From Ichthyophis bannanicus (taxonomy: Eukaryota > Chordata > Amphibia > Gymnophiona > Ichthyophiidae), in assembly GCA_033557465.1 (NCBI GenBank), contig CM066033.1:1245843523-1245907522 (forward strand): DNA of 64,000 nt, written 5' to 3'. The notes beneath the pieces are model-generated. The model saw only the letters and a program-made list of their open reading frames with translations. It was not told the origin of the DNA and ran no database searches. The translations under genes were made by a program, and so were the position numbers. The number at the start of each line of letters is the position of its first letter. Within the stretch, counting starts at the first letter, position 1. Positions 50,257-61,037 of the stretch are shown piece by piece.

Positions 50257-51914
50257 GGCCCCAAGCAGCGTCGAGGCTCCTCTGAAAGGGGGTCTCCCTC
50301 GCGGGAGCATTACAAGAAGAAAAAGCCCGCGAGGGCGGCGTCGGTGGACGCACTTGGCTCCTCGAGGGCCAAGTCGCATAGCCCCGAGCGCCATCCCGGG
50401 TCTTCGGAGTCGGAGAAGCCTGCAAAACAACCTCGTGTGGAGATGGAGTCCCCGGGTCACGTGAGTACTGTAGTCCTCGTGGACTCTCCTCCAGAGTAGC
50501 CGAGTCGGGGGCTGCTGATTCTCCTGAACTCGGACTCAGGTTGACGGCATTGGATAGCAGCTTGGCTGCCTTCATGGAACAGCAGCGGGCACTGATCGCC
50601 GGTCTCACCGGTGTATCTGCCCCGACCACCAGGTCATCAACGTCCAAGTCGACCCCGGAGGCCGAGCTGATCCTCGAGTCCATGCGCGCTCGAGTTGATC
50701 CTCGGCGAAGGTCTCCCTCGGCCTCCTGTTCGGGACCGAGGTCATCAACACCGGTACCCTCGGCGTCGGGGCGGATGGCATCGATGCCTGCCCGACCGGA
50801 GCCGCTTGATTCCTCATCCGAGGAGTCCGGCTGGGAGACGGAGGATGAGGAGTCACCCGACACCTGTCGGACTCTGTGCGTCCCTTCGGACTCACCCGAG
50901 TCCAAGCCTCGAAGAAGGTCCCCACCGGAGGATACCCAGTTCTCGGACTTCATGCGGGATATGGCCAAGGCTTTGGCATTCCCCGCGGATCCCGAGGAGG
51001 AGCCTCGAGCCGAGGAGCACGAGGCCCTACAGTATGACTCTCCTCCGAAGGAGGCCTTTACTGTTCCGGTTCCTCCGATGCTGGAACGGTTGCTCTTCCG
51101 CATGTGGGAGGCGCCGGCGTCGACGCCGGTTTTAAGCAAGCAGGTCGATTCCATCTATCGAATCCGCAAGAGCCCCGGGTTCCAAAAGGCACAATTACCG
51201 CACCACTCCATGGTTATGGAATCGGCCATGCATCGTCTGAAGAGTCAGAAGATGCACTCCTTGGTGCCTCCCGGCTGGGAGGCCCGGAACCTGGATGCCC
51301 TCGGTAAGAAGTGCTTCCAGGGCCCTATGCTTGCTTGCCATGTCCAGACCTACCAGCTGTACATGGGCATGTACCTTTGAGACCTGGCAAAGGAGATTGC
51401 CGGGTTCTCTGCTGGTCTCTCCGAGGAACCTTTGCAGAGGTTCAATGCTCTGTCCTCGGGTATTCGTGAGTGCTCGCAATTTATCTCTCGAGCAGCCTAT
51501 GATGGCTTCGAGGCTTCGGCCCGGGTAGCCGCAGCCGGCATCGGTGCACGCCGTCAGGTACAGTCATCGGACCTCGAGCCATGGGTGCAGGACAAATTGG
51601 TCGATGTCACCTGCCGAGGTGAAAACCTCTTTGGCAAGCCCATGGCTGACAAGGCTGCAGAACCCGAGACCGAGACTCTTACCCGGACAAGTCTGTCCAG
51701 AAAAACCTCTGCCCCTTCTCAGAAGAAGAAGGGCTCGGGGAAAAAGACCTTTTACCCGAGGAAGTCATCTGCCTATAAACAGTACCCTCATTTTCAGGCC
51801 TTTGTAGCTCCCCAACAGGGTCAGCAGGCCAAGGGGCAGGGACATGGGCCCCGTAGGCAGAAAACCCCCAAGCCACCAGCTCCGGCTCCTGCACAGCAGG
51901 GAGCGGGGTTTTGA
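50257..51914 (+). pseudogene. DIRS gag-like protein, remaining part (DIRS-VII)
   Basis: After the LTR, gag resumes with RRGSSERGSPS-like Ser/Arg-rich sequence. TAG at about 50497 and the same frame offset as in DIRS-IV follow (the downstream LTALDSSLAAFMEQQ is in another frame). The conserved half is open except TGA at 51378-51380 (an arginine codon in sisters). It contains MVMESAMHRLKSQKMHS and YQLYMGMYL, and ends QQGAGF at 51914. Confidence 0.85.
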
Positions 51915-53471
51915 CTCGTGGCATAGCCTCTCCTCCTCAGCTGGCCCCTATCAGTACTGGAGGTCGGCTGGCCTTGTACGCACACAGGTGGTCAGCTGTC
52001 ACAAGGGATACCTGAGTACTAAGTATAGTCCAGAAGGGCTATCTCCTCCACTTCCACCAGGTACCCCCCTCTTATTTTCCAGGGGAGCCTCCCAGACTCC
52101 CTCTGCACAGGGACTTACTCCTGCAGGAGTTGGCAAGTCTTCTCAAGGAACAGGCAGTGGAACCGGTGCCCCACCACCTGAGAGGTCAAGGCTTCTATTC
52201 CAGGTACTTCCTGGTACCAAAAAGGACAGGAGGCCTCAGGCCCATCCTAGACTTGCGAAATCTGAACAAGTTCCTGGAGAGGGAAAAGTTCAAGATGCTT
52301 ACCCTTGGAATTCTGCTGCCCTACCCTCCAGCAAGGAGATTGGCTATGCTCCTTAGACCTAAAGGATGCTTATACTCACATCCTCATTCATCCAGACCAC
52401 AGACAATATCTCAGATTTGTAGTGGGAGGAAACCACTATCAGTACAGAGTACTGCCTTTTGGCCTTACATCCGCCCCCAGGATATTCACCAAGTGCCTGG
52501 TAGTGGTAGCGGCCTACCTCAGGGTTCAAGGCCTCTTTGTCTTTCCATATCTGGACGATTGACTCATCAAGGGTCAATCCCCGCAAGAAGCCAATCAAGC
52601 CACCCTTCGCACTGTCGCTCTGCTTCAGCGCCTGGGGTTTGTTATAAACTTCGCAAAGTCCAGTTTGCACCCCTCCCAGAACATGGAGTTCATAGGAGCT
52701 CGACTAAACACCTTTCAGGCAAAGGCCTTTCTACCAGTGGACAGGGCCCACAGATTGATGGATCTAGCCAGACTATTCCGCAGCAATTCTCTGGTCTCCG
52801 CCAGACAATTCCTGAGGCTCTTAGGCCACATTGCATCCACAGTCCATGTAACTCCAAATGCCTGTCTACACATGAGGCCAGCTCAATGGGGACTCAGGAC
52901 TCAGTGGCACCAAGCCACAGGCAGCCTCACGGACAAAGTGAGGGTGTCCAGCCTACTACAGTCTTCTCTGCAGTGGTGGCTTCATCTTCCGAATCTGATG
53001 GAAGGGGTGCCTTTTCAAGCACCTCCACACTCTCAGGTGCTGACAACCGATGCTTCTCTTCAAGGTTGGGGTGCACATTGCCAAGAAGCATGTACTCAAG
53101 GCCTGTGGCCTCCTTGGGAGGCCGCACAGCTGATCAACCTCTTAGAACTGAGAGCTATCCGCTTAGCCCTGAGAACTTTCTCCCACCTCATCTCTCGCCA
53201 GTCCGTCTTGGTTCAGACGGACAATCAAGTTGCCATGTTCTATGTGAACAAACAAGGGGGCACAGGGTCCCGACTTCTGTGTCAGGAAGCGCAGAAACTG
53301 TGCTCCTGGGCAGTCAATCACGGCATTCTTCTCAAGGCGGTCTATCTCCCAGGTCAAGAAAATTACCTGGCGGACAGATTGAGCAGGATCCTGCAGCCGC
53401 ACGAGTGGCAGTTGAATCCTCTAGTGGTTCAAGAGATCTTCCAACCATGGATCTCTTTGCCAGTCCTCTGA
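51915..53471 (+). pseudogene. DIRS reverse transcriptase / RNase H (DIRS-VII)
   Basis: YFLVPKRTGGLRPILDLRNL (about 52205), then a one-base insertion at about 52323 and DWLCSLDLKDAYTHILIHPD. The catalytic FPYLDD is followed at once by TGA (52560) instead of the Trp codon. After the stop the same frame remains open through the thumb and RNase H (VLTTDASLQGWGAHC, about 53037; QTDNQVAMFYVNKQGGTG, about 53214) to 53471, where a deletion breaks it. Confidence 0.87.
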
Positions 53472-53809
53472 ACCGTCAACTTCCCAGGTTCTGTTCCAGG
53501 CAACCGCATCCTCTCAGAGTTGCAGTGGATGCGTTTCTCATTCCATGGTCTACCGGCCTTCTATATGCGTTTCCTCCCATGCCTCTGGTGTCCCAGACTC
53601 TATTCAAGGTGCTCAGGGACAAGGCCTCACTGGTCCTGGTAGCCCCCAGGTGGCCAAGGCAACCCTGGTTCCCACTGCTTTTGCAACTAGCGGTGGACAC
53701 TCCTCTTCCTCTGGGGACGCAACCCGATCTCCTGTCTCAGGAGCAGGGATCTCTCTTACACCCCAATCTCCAGTCCTTCAATTTGATGGCCTGGCTGCTG
53801 AAAGGGTAG
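53440..53809 (+). pseudogene. DIRS methyltransferase-like C-terminal domain (DIRS-VII)
   Basis: PTMDLFASPLNRQLPRFC, DAFLIPW, LLYAFPPMPLVSQTLFKVL and WPRQPWFPLLLQL, ending TAG 53807-53809. It is open but out of frame with the RNase H part. Confidence 0.82.
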
Positions 53810-54849
53810 TTCTAGCGCCTTTACTATTGCCTAGGGAAGTGGAGGATGTAGTCTTGGCCTCTAGGAGGCAGTCCACCAGAAAGTCTTATGCCCTTAAGTG
53901 GCGTAGATTCTCTACCTGGTGTACTCAACACAATGAGAATCCTTTCTCATGCCTGGTACCAGTGGTACTGCAATATTTGCTTCACCTGTTCAACTTGGGC
54001 CTTAAGTCCAATTCTGTTAGAGTTCATCTTAGTGCTCTTTCAGCACACCACTCACAGGTGGAGGGTCAGTCTCTATCCAGCCATCCTTTGGTGGCTCGCT
54101 TCCTCAGAGGCCTGCTTTTGCTTAAGCCTCCAGTGCGTCCACCTGCCCCTGAATGGGATTTAAATGTGGTCTTGCAACGGCTTACTTGCCCACCATTTGA
54201 ACCTATGGCTACTTGCCCTCTGCGTTTTCTATCCTGGAAAGCGCTATTTCTGGTAGCCCTTACCTCAGCAAGGCAAGTGAGTGAGCTTCAGGCCCTGGTA
54301 TCAGAAGCACCATATACTATGTTCTATAGGTACAGATTAGTCTTACGGACTCACCCTAAGTTCCTTCCACAGGTTGTCTCCTCCTTCCACCTCAATCAGG
54401 AGGTGGTTCTTCCGACCTTTTTACCCAGGCCTCATGCCAGCCAGGCTGAGATGGTCTTGCATACCCTGGACTGTAGGAGGGCGTTGTCCTTCTACCTTGA
54501 CCGTACGCAGGAGCACCGGAGGGCGGTTCAGCTCTTCGTCTCTTTTGACCCCAATAAGTTGGGGTTGGCTGTCTCCAAGCGTACTTCGTCCATATGGGTA
54601 GCAGACTGCATCGCCTGGGCTTACAGGGCAGCCGGCCTCTCGTTGCAGGGTCAAGTTACGGCTCATCATGTCATGGCGGCGAAGGCTGCGTCAGTGGCTC
54701 ATCTCTGCTCTGTTCCGTTGGCTGACATCTGCCGGGCCGCTACTTGGTCTTCAAGCCAGACTTTTGCGGCCCATTACTGCCTTGAGAGGGAGTCCCGCAG
54801 GGACAGTGCTTTCGGACAAGCGGTACTCCATAATCTCTTTGAGGTTTAG
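53545..54849 (+). pseudogene. DIRS tyrosine recombinase (DIRS-VII), open but missing catalytic residues
   Basis: 434 open codons; recognisable recombinase starts at about 53790. It has QSTRKSYALKWRRFSTWC and LKSNSVRVHLSALSAHH. Box I reads SARQVSELQAL, where the catalytic arginine is glutamine. The H-x-x-R pair reads HHVMAAK, where the second arginine is lost next to a 3-base insertion. HYCLERESRRD with the tyrosine is present. So the frame is intact but the enzyme is predicted dead. Confidence 0.85.
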
Positions 54850-54984
54850 GCAACTCCTACTCTCCGGCCCTGGTGTTGGGCTACCGTTCGGGGGCGTTAT
54901 CAGAGAAGATTCTGTTCTTGCATGCTGAGGCTCTAGAGGGAGCTCATTGTTTCGGTTTGGGGCCTCTGGTAGCCCTGAGCTGGG

Positions 54985-55095
54985 GAGTCCCATATGTGAG
55001 GACTGACTTCCTGCTTGGTCCTGGAGAGAGTAGTTACTCACCTGTAACAGGGGTTCTCCAGGAGCAGCAGGAATCAGTCCTCACAACCCTCCCTC
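54985..55095 (+). repeat. DIRS-VII internal complementary region
   Basis: CCCATATGTGAGGACTGACT...GGTCCTGGAGAGAGTAGTTACTCACCTGT then TTCTCCAGGAGCAGCAGGAA. Confidence 0.87.
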
Positions 55096-55164
55096 CTCCC
55101 CTTGGAGTTGCAGTCATATGCTTTATTTTTTCTATTTTTGCTGTCTTTTAGCTATGTCATCAGA

Positions 55165-55327
55165 CTGAGCAAGATGGCACCCTTGGGTGGGAAGGGGACC
55201 GCGCATGCGCGCTGCATTCCCAAAGGCTTTCTTTGAAAGCTGGGGAAATGCTCCGCACGGGGGCTCCATCGGCGCCGACGTCACCCATATGTGAGGACTG
55301 ATTCCTGCTGCTCCTGGAGAACACCTG
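55165..55327 (+). repeat. DIRS-VII right inverted terminal repeat, interrupted
   Basis: Inverse of the left repeat up to ACACCTG at 55327. The remaining TTACAGGTGAGTAACTACT is found at 61017-61035, after DIRS-VIII. Confidence 0.88.
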
Positions 55328-55329
55328 AT

Positions 55330-55510
55330 CTCCAGAAACAAGCAGGAATGTAGTCATCACATATGGGTATCATCGGTACCGACGGAGCCTGTGCGGGAAC
55401 GCTCCCCAGCATCCAATTAGAAAGCTTTTGGGAGCATCCCACAGCGCCTGCGAGCTGCCTTCCCGCCTTTCCCAACTGCCTCTCTTCAGTTCTTTTTCCG
55501 TGGAGACAGC
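55330..55510 (+). repeat. DIRS-VIII left inverted terminal repeat
   Basis: CTCCAGAAACAAGCAGGAAT and following; inverse of 60835-60990. Confidence 0.88.
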
Positions 55511-55727
55511 AGGTCGTCGTTCCTGTCACCGCAGAAGAATTCTTCTTTATTTCTTTCTTTTTTGTGGTCGCGTCTGCCTTCCTCGACACTTTACCAGTAC
55601 CGCCGGTTTTTTTCTTATTATTTTCTGTCTAAAAAAAAAAAATATATATATATACTAGGATTTTTCCTATTTTTTCTTCAGGTGCACGCACCTTTTTGGG
55701 CCTTAGGCCCAAAAACCTTTAATTACA

Positions 55728-57434
55728 ATGGAGAAACCTGCCTCAGGTTTCAAAAAGTGCACCAAGTGTGGCGGTACCATTTCCGTCACCGACACCCATG
55801 AGTGGTGTCTAAAATGTTTAGGTCCTGACCACTCCATCACGGATTGTATGTCCTGTGCCATGATGTCTAAAGGAGGTCGGCAGAACCGAGCTGCTAAGCT
55901 CAGTACCCTGTTTCCCTCTGATGCAGCTTCGGTGGCATCGACGTCTTCCAAGGCTTCCTCTTCCTCCCGTGGATCTCAGGTAACTAAATATAAATCCAGC
56001 CGGTCCTCAAAGGGTAGATCTCATTCTAAGCATCGAGATGCCTCTGGCGTTGCCCTTGAGGATTCTGCACCGGCAAAATTGCCCCGGCGGGAGGCTTTGG
56101 CTTCCAAAGCATTATCGGGGCTCCAGGATGTTCTCGAGGCCTCGACGTCGGCAGAACTACTGGTGCCATGCTCTGGGGTACCGGCGGTCTTCTCCGGTAC
56201 CGACATCCAGGCATCAGCAGCGTCGATAGACCAGAGATTCCTGGCTATTGAGCACAGTCTGTCGGCTCTCCTTGCAGCATCGACGCCCTCGGAACTGCGA
56301 CAGACAATCCGGTCGGTACCGGCTCCGGCACCGGTATTGGCACCGACACTGATAGCATCGGCATCGGTGTCTGCTTTGCCTATATCCAGTCATCCGATGC
56401 CTCGGGTACCGATACCCCGGTTCCGATTACTCCCAGTACTGACTTCGGTCGGTACAGGTATCGGGCTCTTCAGGAGCATCCGGACAGACAGTACTTCGAG
56501 TCCTCAGAAGAATCTGAGGATTCTGATAGTTCTGTCGATGCTGGAATACTTCTCCCAGAGGAGCCCTCTTCCCCTAAGCGCAGGATGTCTCCTCCAGAGG
56601 ATATTTCCTTCCAGGATTTTATCAGGGAGGTGGCTCGGGGTGTGTCCATTACTGTGACCCCTGAAACAGAGCCCAGAGCTAAGGAGTTGGAAATTTTACA
56701 TTATCCCAAAACTCCTAAGGAGGCAACTACCTTGCCCATTCATGAGATTTTATATGATCTCATGTTAAGGATGTGGGAGACACCTCTTACCACCTATCCT
56801 TATTCTCGCAGACTGGATACTCTGTATCGAGTCCCTCCTTGTCCTGGTTTCCAAAAGACTCAGCTTCCTCACCACTCTATTGTAGTGGAATCAGCTATGA
56901 GAAGAATCAAGAGTGCAAAGAGGCATGCCTCTAATCCTCCAGGACGTGAGTGCAGAACCCTGGATGCTTTTGGATGTCGTGTCTTCCATGCTTTCTGCCA
57001 GGATCAGTTCCTATAGTCTCTACATGAGAATGTTCCTGAAGGAGGTCACAGATGATTTAGAAGTTTTAAGTCCTATTCTTCCTGAGGATAGAAGACAGGA
57101 TTTTCTCACTTTGGTCAAACATGCCCAAGATGTTTCTAAATTTGTCAACCGTGCAGCCTTTGACTGCTTTGAGTGCATAAGCAGAACCTCTGCCATTGCC
57201 ATAGGTGCACGTAGAATTGCTTGGCTCCAGGCATCCGATCTGGAGCTCTGGGTACAAGACAAATTGGGAAATATTCCGTGTACTGGTGAGAACCTGTTTG
57301 GTAAAGATTGGCAAGAAAAGGCCAATGAGATGGATGCTGACAACTCCACCTTGGATAGGTTATCCAAGTCCACAGCTGATCCTGCTAGAAAGAAATCATT
57401 CAAGAAACCATTCTTTTCTAAGAAGAGAAGATGA
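55728..57434 (+). pseudogene. DIRS gag-like protein (DIRS-VIII), two frameshifts
   Basis: The ATG at 55728 (MEKPASGFKKCTKCGGTISV) begins the zinc-cluster domain (C-x2-C...H...C-x2-C...H...C-x2-C in residues 11-46). It is open through a Ser/Ala-rich middle to about 56500, then shifts frame. The conserved half starts SPPEDISFQDFIREVARGVS at 56587 and shifts again near 56990 inside the MLSARISSYSLYMRMFL block. It ends after a Lys/Arg tail at TGA 57432-57434. It is the best reference for the family-2 gag layout (about 560 codons). Confidence 0.87.
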
Positions 57435-58850
57435 TATCCTGCTTATGCTCAGCAGGGACGTTCTGCAGGTCAGCTTGTCAGGAAAGGTCAGCAACCACCC
57501 AAACAGAAGAAAGCAAAGACTGCTAAGCCTCAACTGTCTCAGCAGTCTCAGCCTCCACAAGGCCTTTGACTTGCAGCTAGAGAACTTAGCCTTTCTGTCT
57601 CTCTTGGGACCAGAGCCTTCCACCATTCCAGGAAGGTTATGTCACTTTGCCCCCAGATGGAGGCAGATAACAGCAGAGCATTGGAGACACTCCATCATAA
57701 AGGAGGGGTACAGTCTTCATTTTTCAAGCATGCCCCCTCCCACAATAATAAGGCAGTTCAATTCTCCGACACCTCTCATCAACCTATTAGATCAGGAGGT
57801 CACTATCCTTCTTGCTCAAGGGGCAATAGAAGAAGTACCCACTCCTCAACAGGGTACGGGGTTTTACTTCCCCTATTTTCTTATCCCAAAGAAAACAGGG
57901 GGATACAGACCTATCTTGGACCTCAGAGAATTGAACAAATTCCTTGTCAAAGAGAAATTCAAGATGATTTCTCTCGGAACTCTGCTGCCATACCTTCAGA
58001 GTCAGGATTGGCTTTGTTCTCTAGATCTCAAGGATGCATACACCCATGTTCTCATCCATCCAACCCACAGGAAAGTTCCTTCGGTTCCTTTTTCAAGGAA
58101 AGCACTACCAATACAGGGTGCTTCCTTTTGGCCTGGCCTCAGCACCAAGAGTGTTCACGAAATGCATGGCCGTAGTAGCAGCATTTCTCCGCACTCTAGG
58201 GATATTCGTCTTCCCCTACTTAGACTGGCTCATTCGAGCCCCAACAGAGTCAGAGGCCAGGACTTCTCTAGCCTGCACAATGCGTATCCTTCAGTATTTG
58301 GATCTGGTCATAAACATCCCAAAACCCAGTCTAACTCCCACTCAGTCTTTAGAGTTCATAGGAGCTTTGCTGGATACCAGAAAGGCAAGGGCCTATCTAC
58401 CCCAGGCCCGCTGCCTTCGCATGGTGCAGTTAGCTTCTCAGGCAGTGCTAGTGTCTCATCTCACTGCTCGAGAAATGTTACAACTACTAGGCCACATGGC
58501 ATCCACCGTGCATGTGGTTCCCTATGCTCGCCTCCATATGAGGGCAGCCCAGTGGACCTTGTCCACTCAATGGACCCAGGCATCAGGATGCCTGTCAGAC
58601 AAAATAGCTAACACAAGTTGCCTTATTTTGTTCCTCCAGTGGTGGAAGTCCACTCAAAACCTGTTGCTGGGGTCCCCTTTTCAACAACCCTTACCCCAAG
58701 CAACTCTCACAACAGATGCTTCTCCGATGGGTTGGGGAGCTCATTTGCAAGACCTCTCCACCCAAGGCACCTGGTCTCCACAAGAGACTCATCTACATAT
58801 CAGTCTCTTGGAACTCAGAGCAATCTTCCTTGCTCTTTGAGTGTTCCACA
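57435..58850 (+). pseudogene. DIRS reverse transcriptase and RNase H start (DIRS-VIII)
   Basis: Starts with LHKAFDLQLENLAFLSL. RT: FLIPKKTGGYRPILDLRELN (about 57870-57935), DWLCSLDLKDAYTHVLIHPT, a frameshift at about 58075, then VLPFGLASAPRVFTKC. The catalytic box reads FPYLDWLIRA (about 58213-58240), so one of the two aspartates is deleted. RNase H: TLTTDASPMGWGAHL (about 58705) and LELRAIFLAL followed by TGA at 58838-58840. RT activity is therefore lost. Confidence 0.87.
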
Positions 58851-59491
58851 CCCTGCTCAGCTACAAGACATTCTCATTCATACGGACAATCAAGTAGCCA
58901 TGTTCTATGTGAACAAGCAGGGGGGAACAGGCTCTCTGTCGCTTTGCAACGAAGCTTTGCGACTATGGGCCCTCGCCAGAGAGCATCAAATTCATCTCCT
59001 GGCAGTGTATCTTCCAGGCATACAAATCTCTTGGGCAGACAGACTCAGTCGAGTTCTGCTTCCACACGAGTGGTCTCTGCATGCAGACCAGGTGACCAAG
59101 ATCTTTCAAATTTGGGGAACCCCGGACATAGACATCTTTGCAAGTCCGTGCAATGCCAAACTTCCCCCGGTTCTGTTCCAGAATTCCGGCTCAGGGGGCT
59201 CAGGCCAGGGATGCTTTCCTCCTTTGCTGGGGTCAAGACTTCCTGTATGCCTTTCCACCCATTCCCCTAATTCCCAAAACCCTGTTCAAGCTTCAGAAGG
59301 ACAGAGGCCATATGATTTTCATAGCTCCACATTGGCCACGGCAAGTGTGGTACCCTCTGCTTCTACATCTCTCTCAAACTCCCTCCCTGGAGTTAGGGTC
59401 TGCTCCAGATTTCCTGTCTCAGGAGTACGGAATGTTATGGCATCCCAATCCCCAGTCTCTGCATCTCAGGGCTTGGTTGCTGAAGGCCTAG
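58851..59491 (+). pseudogene. DIRS RNase H end and methyltransferase-like domain (DIRS-VIII)
   Basis: HTDNQVAMFYVNKQGGTGSL (about 58880) and VYLPGIQISWADRLSRVLLP continue RNase H in one frame to about 59150. The methyltransferase-like block (RDAFLLCWGQDFLYAFPPIP, TLFKLQKDRGHMIFIAPHWP) continues in another frame to TAG 59489-59491. Confidence 0.83.
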
Positions 59492-59499
59492 ATCTTCAT

Positions 59500-60526
59500 A
59501 GTCTTAATCTCCCTCAGCAAGTAAAAGATATTCTTTTTGCTTCCAGGAAACCTTCCACAAGACGTTCTTATGATTTCAAGTGGAAAAGGTTTACCATATG
59601 GTGTTCGCAAAAGGGTCTTAACCCCCTTGCGATACCTCTGGAATCATTGCTGGAGTATCTCCTTCATTTATCCAATGCAGGACTTAAGACTAACTCAGTA
59701 AGAGTCCATTTGAGTGCTATTGCAGCTTCCTTTAAGCCTCTAAATGGACAGCCTATTTCTTCTCATTCTCTTATAGCAAGATTTATGAGAGGCCTTCTAA
59801 CTAAGCCTCCCATTAGGCTACCACTGGTTGGGATGGGACTTAAACCTGGTTCTTGGGCAGCTCATGAAGCCACCTTTCGAACTTTTAGCTACTACCTCCT
59901 TGAAGTTCCTTTCTTGTAAGGTTATCTTTCTCATTGCAATCACATCAGCACGTCGCATCAGTGAGTTGCAAGCGCTAGTAGCTAATCCACCTTATACAAG
60001 GTTCCATCATGACAAGGTAGTCCTTAGGACCCATCCACACTTTATGCCAAAGGTGGTCTCGCCTATTCATCTGAACCAAGCGGTCTACCTAGCTGTGTCT
60101 TTTTCAAGGCTTCATGCATCAAATGCAGAGAGGAATCTTCATACCTTGGACTGTAAAAGAGCTTTAGCTTTTTACTTACAAAGAACACAGCAACATAGAA
60201 AGTCCTCTCTACTCTTTGTTGCTTTTGCTCCTTCTCATTTGGGACTGCCAGTCTCCAAGAGAACACTGTCTAACTGGATTGCTCAGTGTATTTCCTTCGC
60301 CTGTCAGAGTAAGAAACTTTCTCTGGAGGGCCATGTCACAGCTCACAATGTGAGAGCCATGGCAGCCTCAATGGCTCATCTGCACTCTGTCTCTATCGAC
60401 GATATCTGTCGAGCAGCTACCTGGGCCTCGGTTCATACTTTCACAGCCCATTACTGCTTGGACAAGGACTCCCGCCGAGATGCCTTGTTTGGTCAGGCTG
60501 TTCTCCAACACCTGTTCCATACCTAA
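59500..60526 (+). pseudogene. DIRS tyrosine recombinase (DIRS-VIII), one frameshift
   Basis: LPQQVKDILFASRKPSTRRS, FKWKRFTIWC and LKTNSVRVHLSAIAASF are open to about 59830, where one indel shifts the frame. The rest is open to 60526: box I SARRISELQAL (arginine present), KRTLSNWIAQCISF, HNVRAMAASMA (H-x-x-R present), HYCLDKDSRRDALFGQAVLQ. All catalytic residues are kept; only the frameshift blocks expression. Confidence 0.87.
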
Positions 60527-60629
60527 TCAACTCCTACCCACCATCACTGATAGGATGCCAGAGATCCATGGGGGGAAGTGGAGCCCTTCTCAGGGACACA
60601 CGACTTCTGGGGCCCCTCCCTGGCATCTA

Positions 60630-60745
60630 AAGCTAGGGAGTCCCCATATGTGATGACTACATTCTTGCTTGTTCCTGGAGATAGCATGGTTACTCACCTG
60701 TAACAGGTGATCTCCGGGAACAGCAGGAATTTAGTCCTCACAACC
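60630..60745 (+). repeat. DIRS-VIII internal complementary region
   Basis: CCCATATGTGATGACTACAT...CTTGTTCCTGGAGATAGCAT, then GTTACTCACCTGTAACAGG and a CAGCAGGAATTTAGTCCTCAC stretch. Confidence 0.86.
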
Positions 60746-60834
60746 CACCCACCTACCCTAGGAGTTGTATCTCTCTGTCTGTCTCTTTTCCTTTCCCTCT
60801 CTCTCTCTTTGTCTCAGCTTAAAACTCAACTGGA

Positions 60835-61016
60835 GAGAGGCAGTTGGGAAAGGCGGGAAGGCAGCACGCAGGCGCTGTGGGATGCTCCCAAAAGCTTTCT
60901 AATTGGACACTGGGAGCGTTCCTGCGCAGGCTCCATCGATACCGATGATACCCATATGTGAGGACTAAATTCCTGCTGTTCCTGGAGATCACCTGTTACA
61001 GATGACTAACCATGCT
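60835..61016 (+). repeat. DIRS-VIII right inverted terminal repeat
   Basis: Family-2 right end. Its outer extension is mutated (CACCTGTTACAGATGACTAA), so the splice-donor-like motif of the other copies is lost here. Confidence 0.86.
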
Positions 61017-61037
61017 TTACAGGTGAGTAACTACTCT
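61017..61037 (+). mobile_element. DIRS-VII, displaced last 20 bp of right end
   Basis: TTACAGGTGAGTAACTACTC completes the right end interrupted at 55327, matching DIRS-VI 36572-36591. Confidence 0.85.

Larger units (their letters stand above)
48680..55327 (+). mobile_element. DIRS-VII (family 1), main part
   Basis: Left repeat from 48682, gag (split by a solo LTR), RT/RNase H, methyltransferase-like domain, an open recombinase frame, an internal complementary region (54985-55095) and the right repeat (55165-55327). The last 20 bp of the right end are displaced to 61017-61037 by DIRS-VIII. Confidence 0.92.
55328..61016 (+). mobile_element. DIRS-VIII (family 2), complete, inserted in the DIRS-VII right end
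   Basis: About 5.69 kb with left repeat (55330-55510), gag, RT/RNase H/methyltransferase-like, recombinase, internal complementary region (60630-60745) and right repeat (60835-61016). It is the youngest-looking family-2 copy, with a few frameshifts. It is inserted between CACCTG and TTACAGGTG of DIRS-VII without duplication. Confidence 0.93.
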
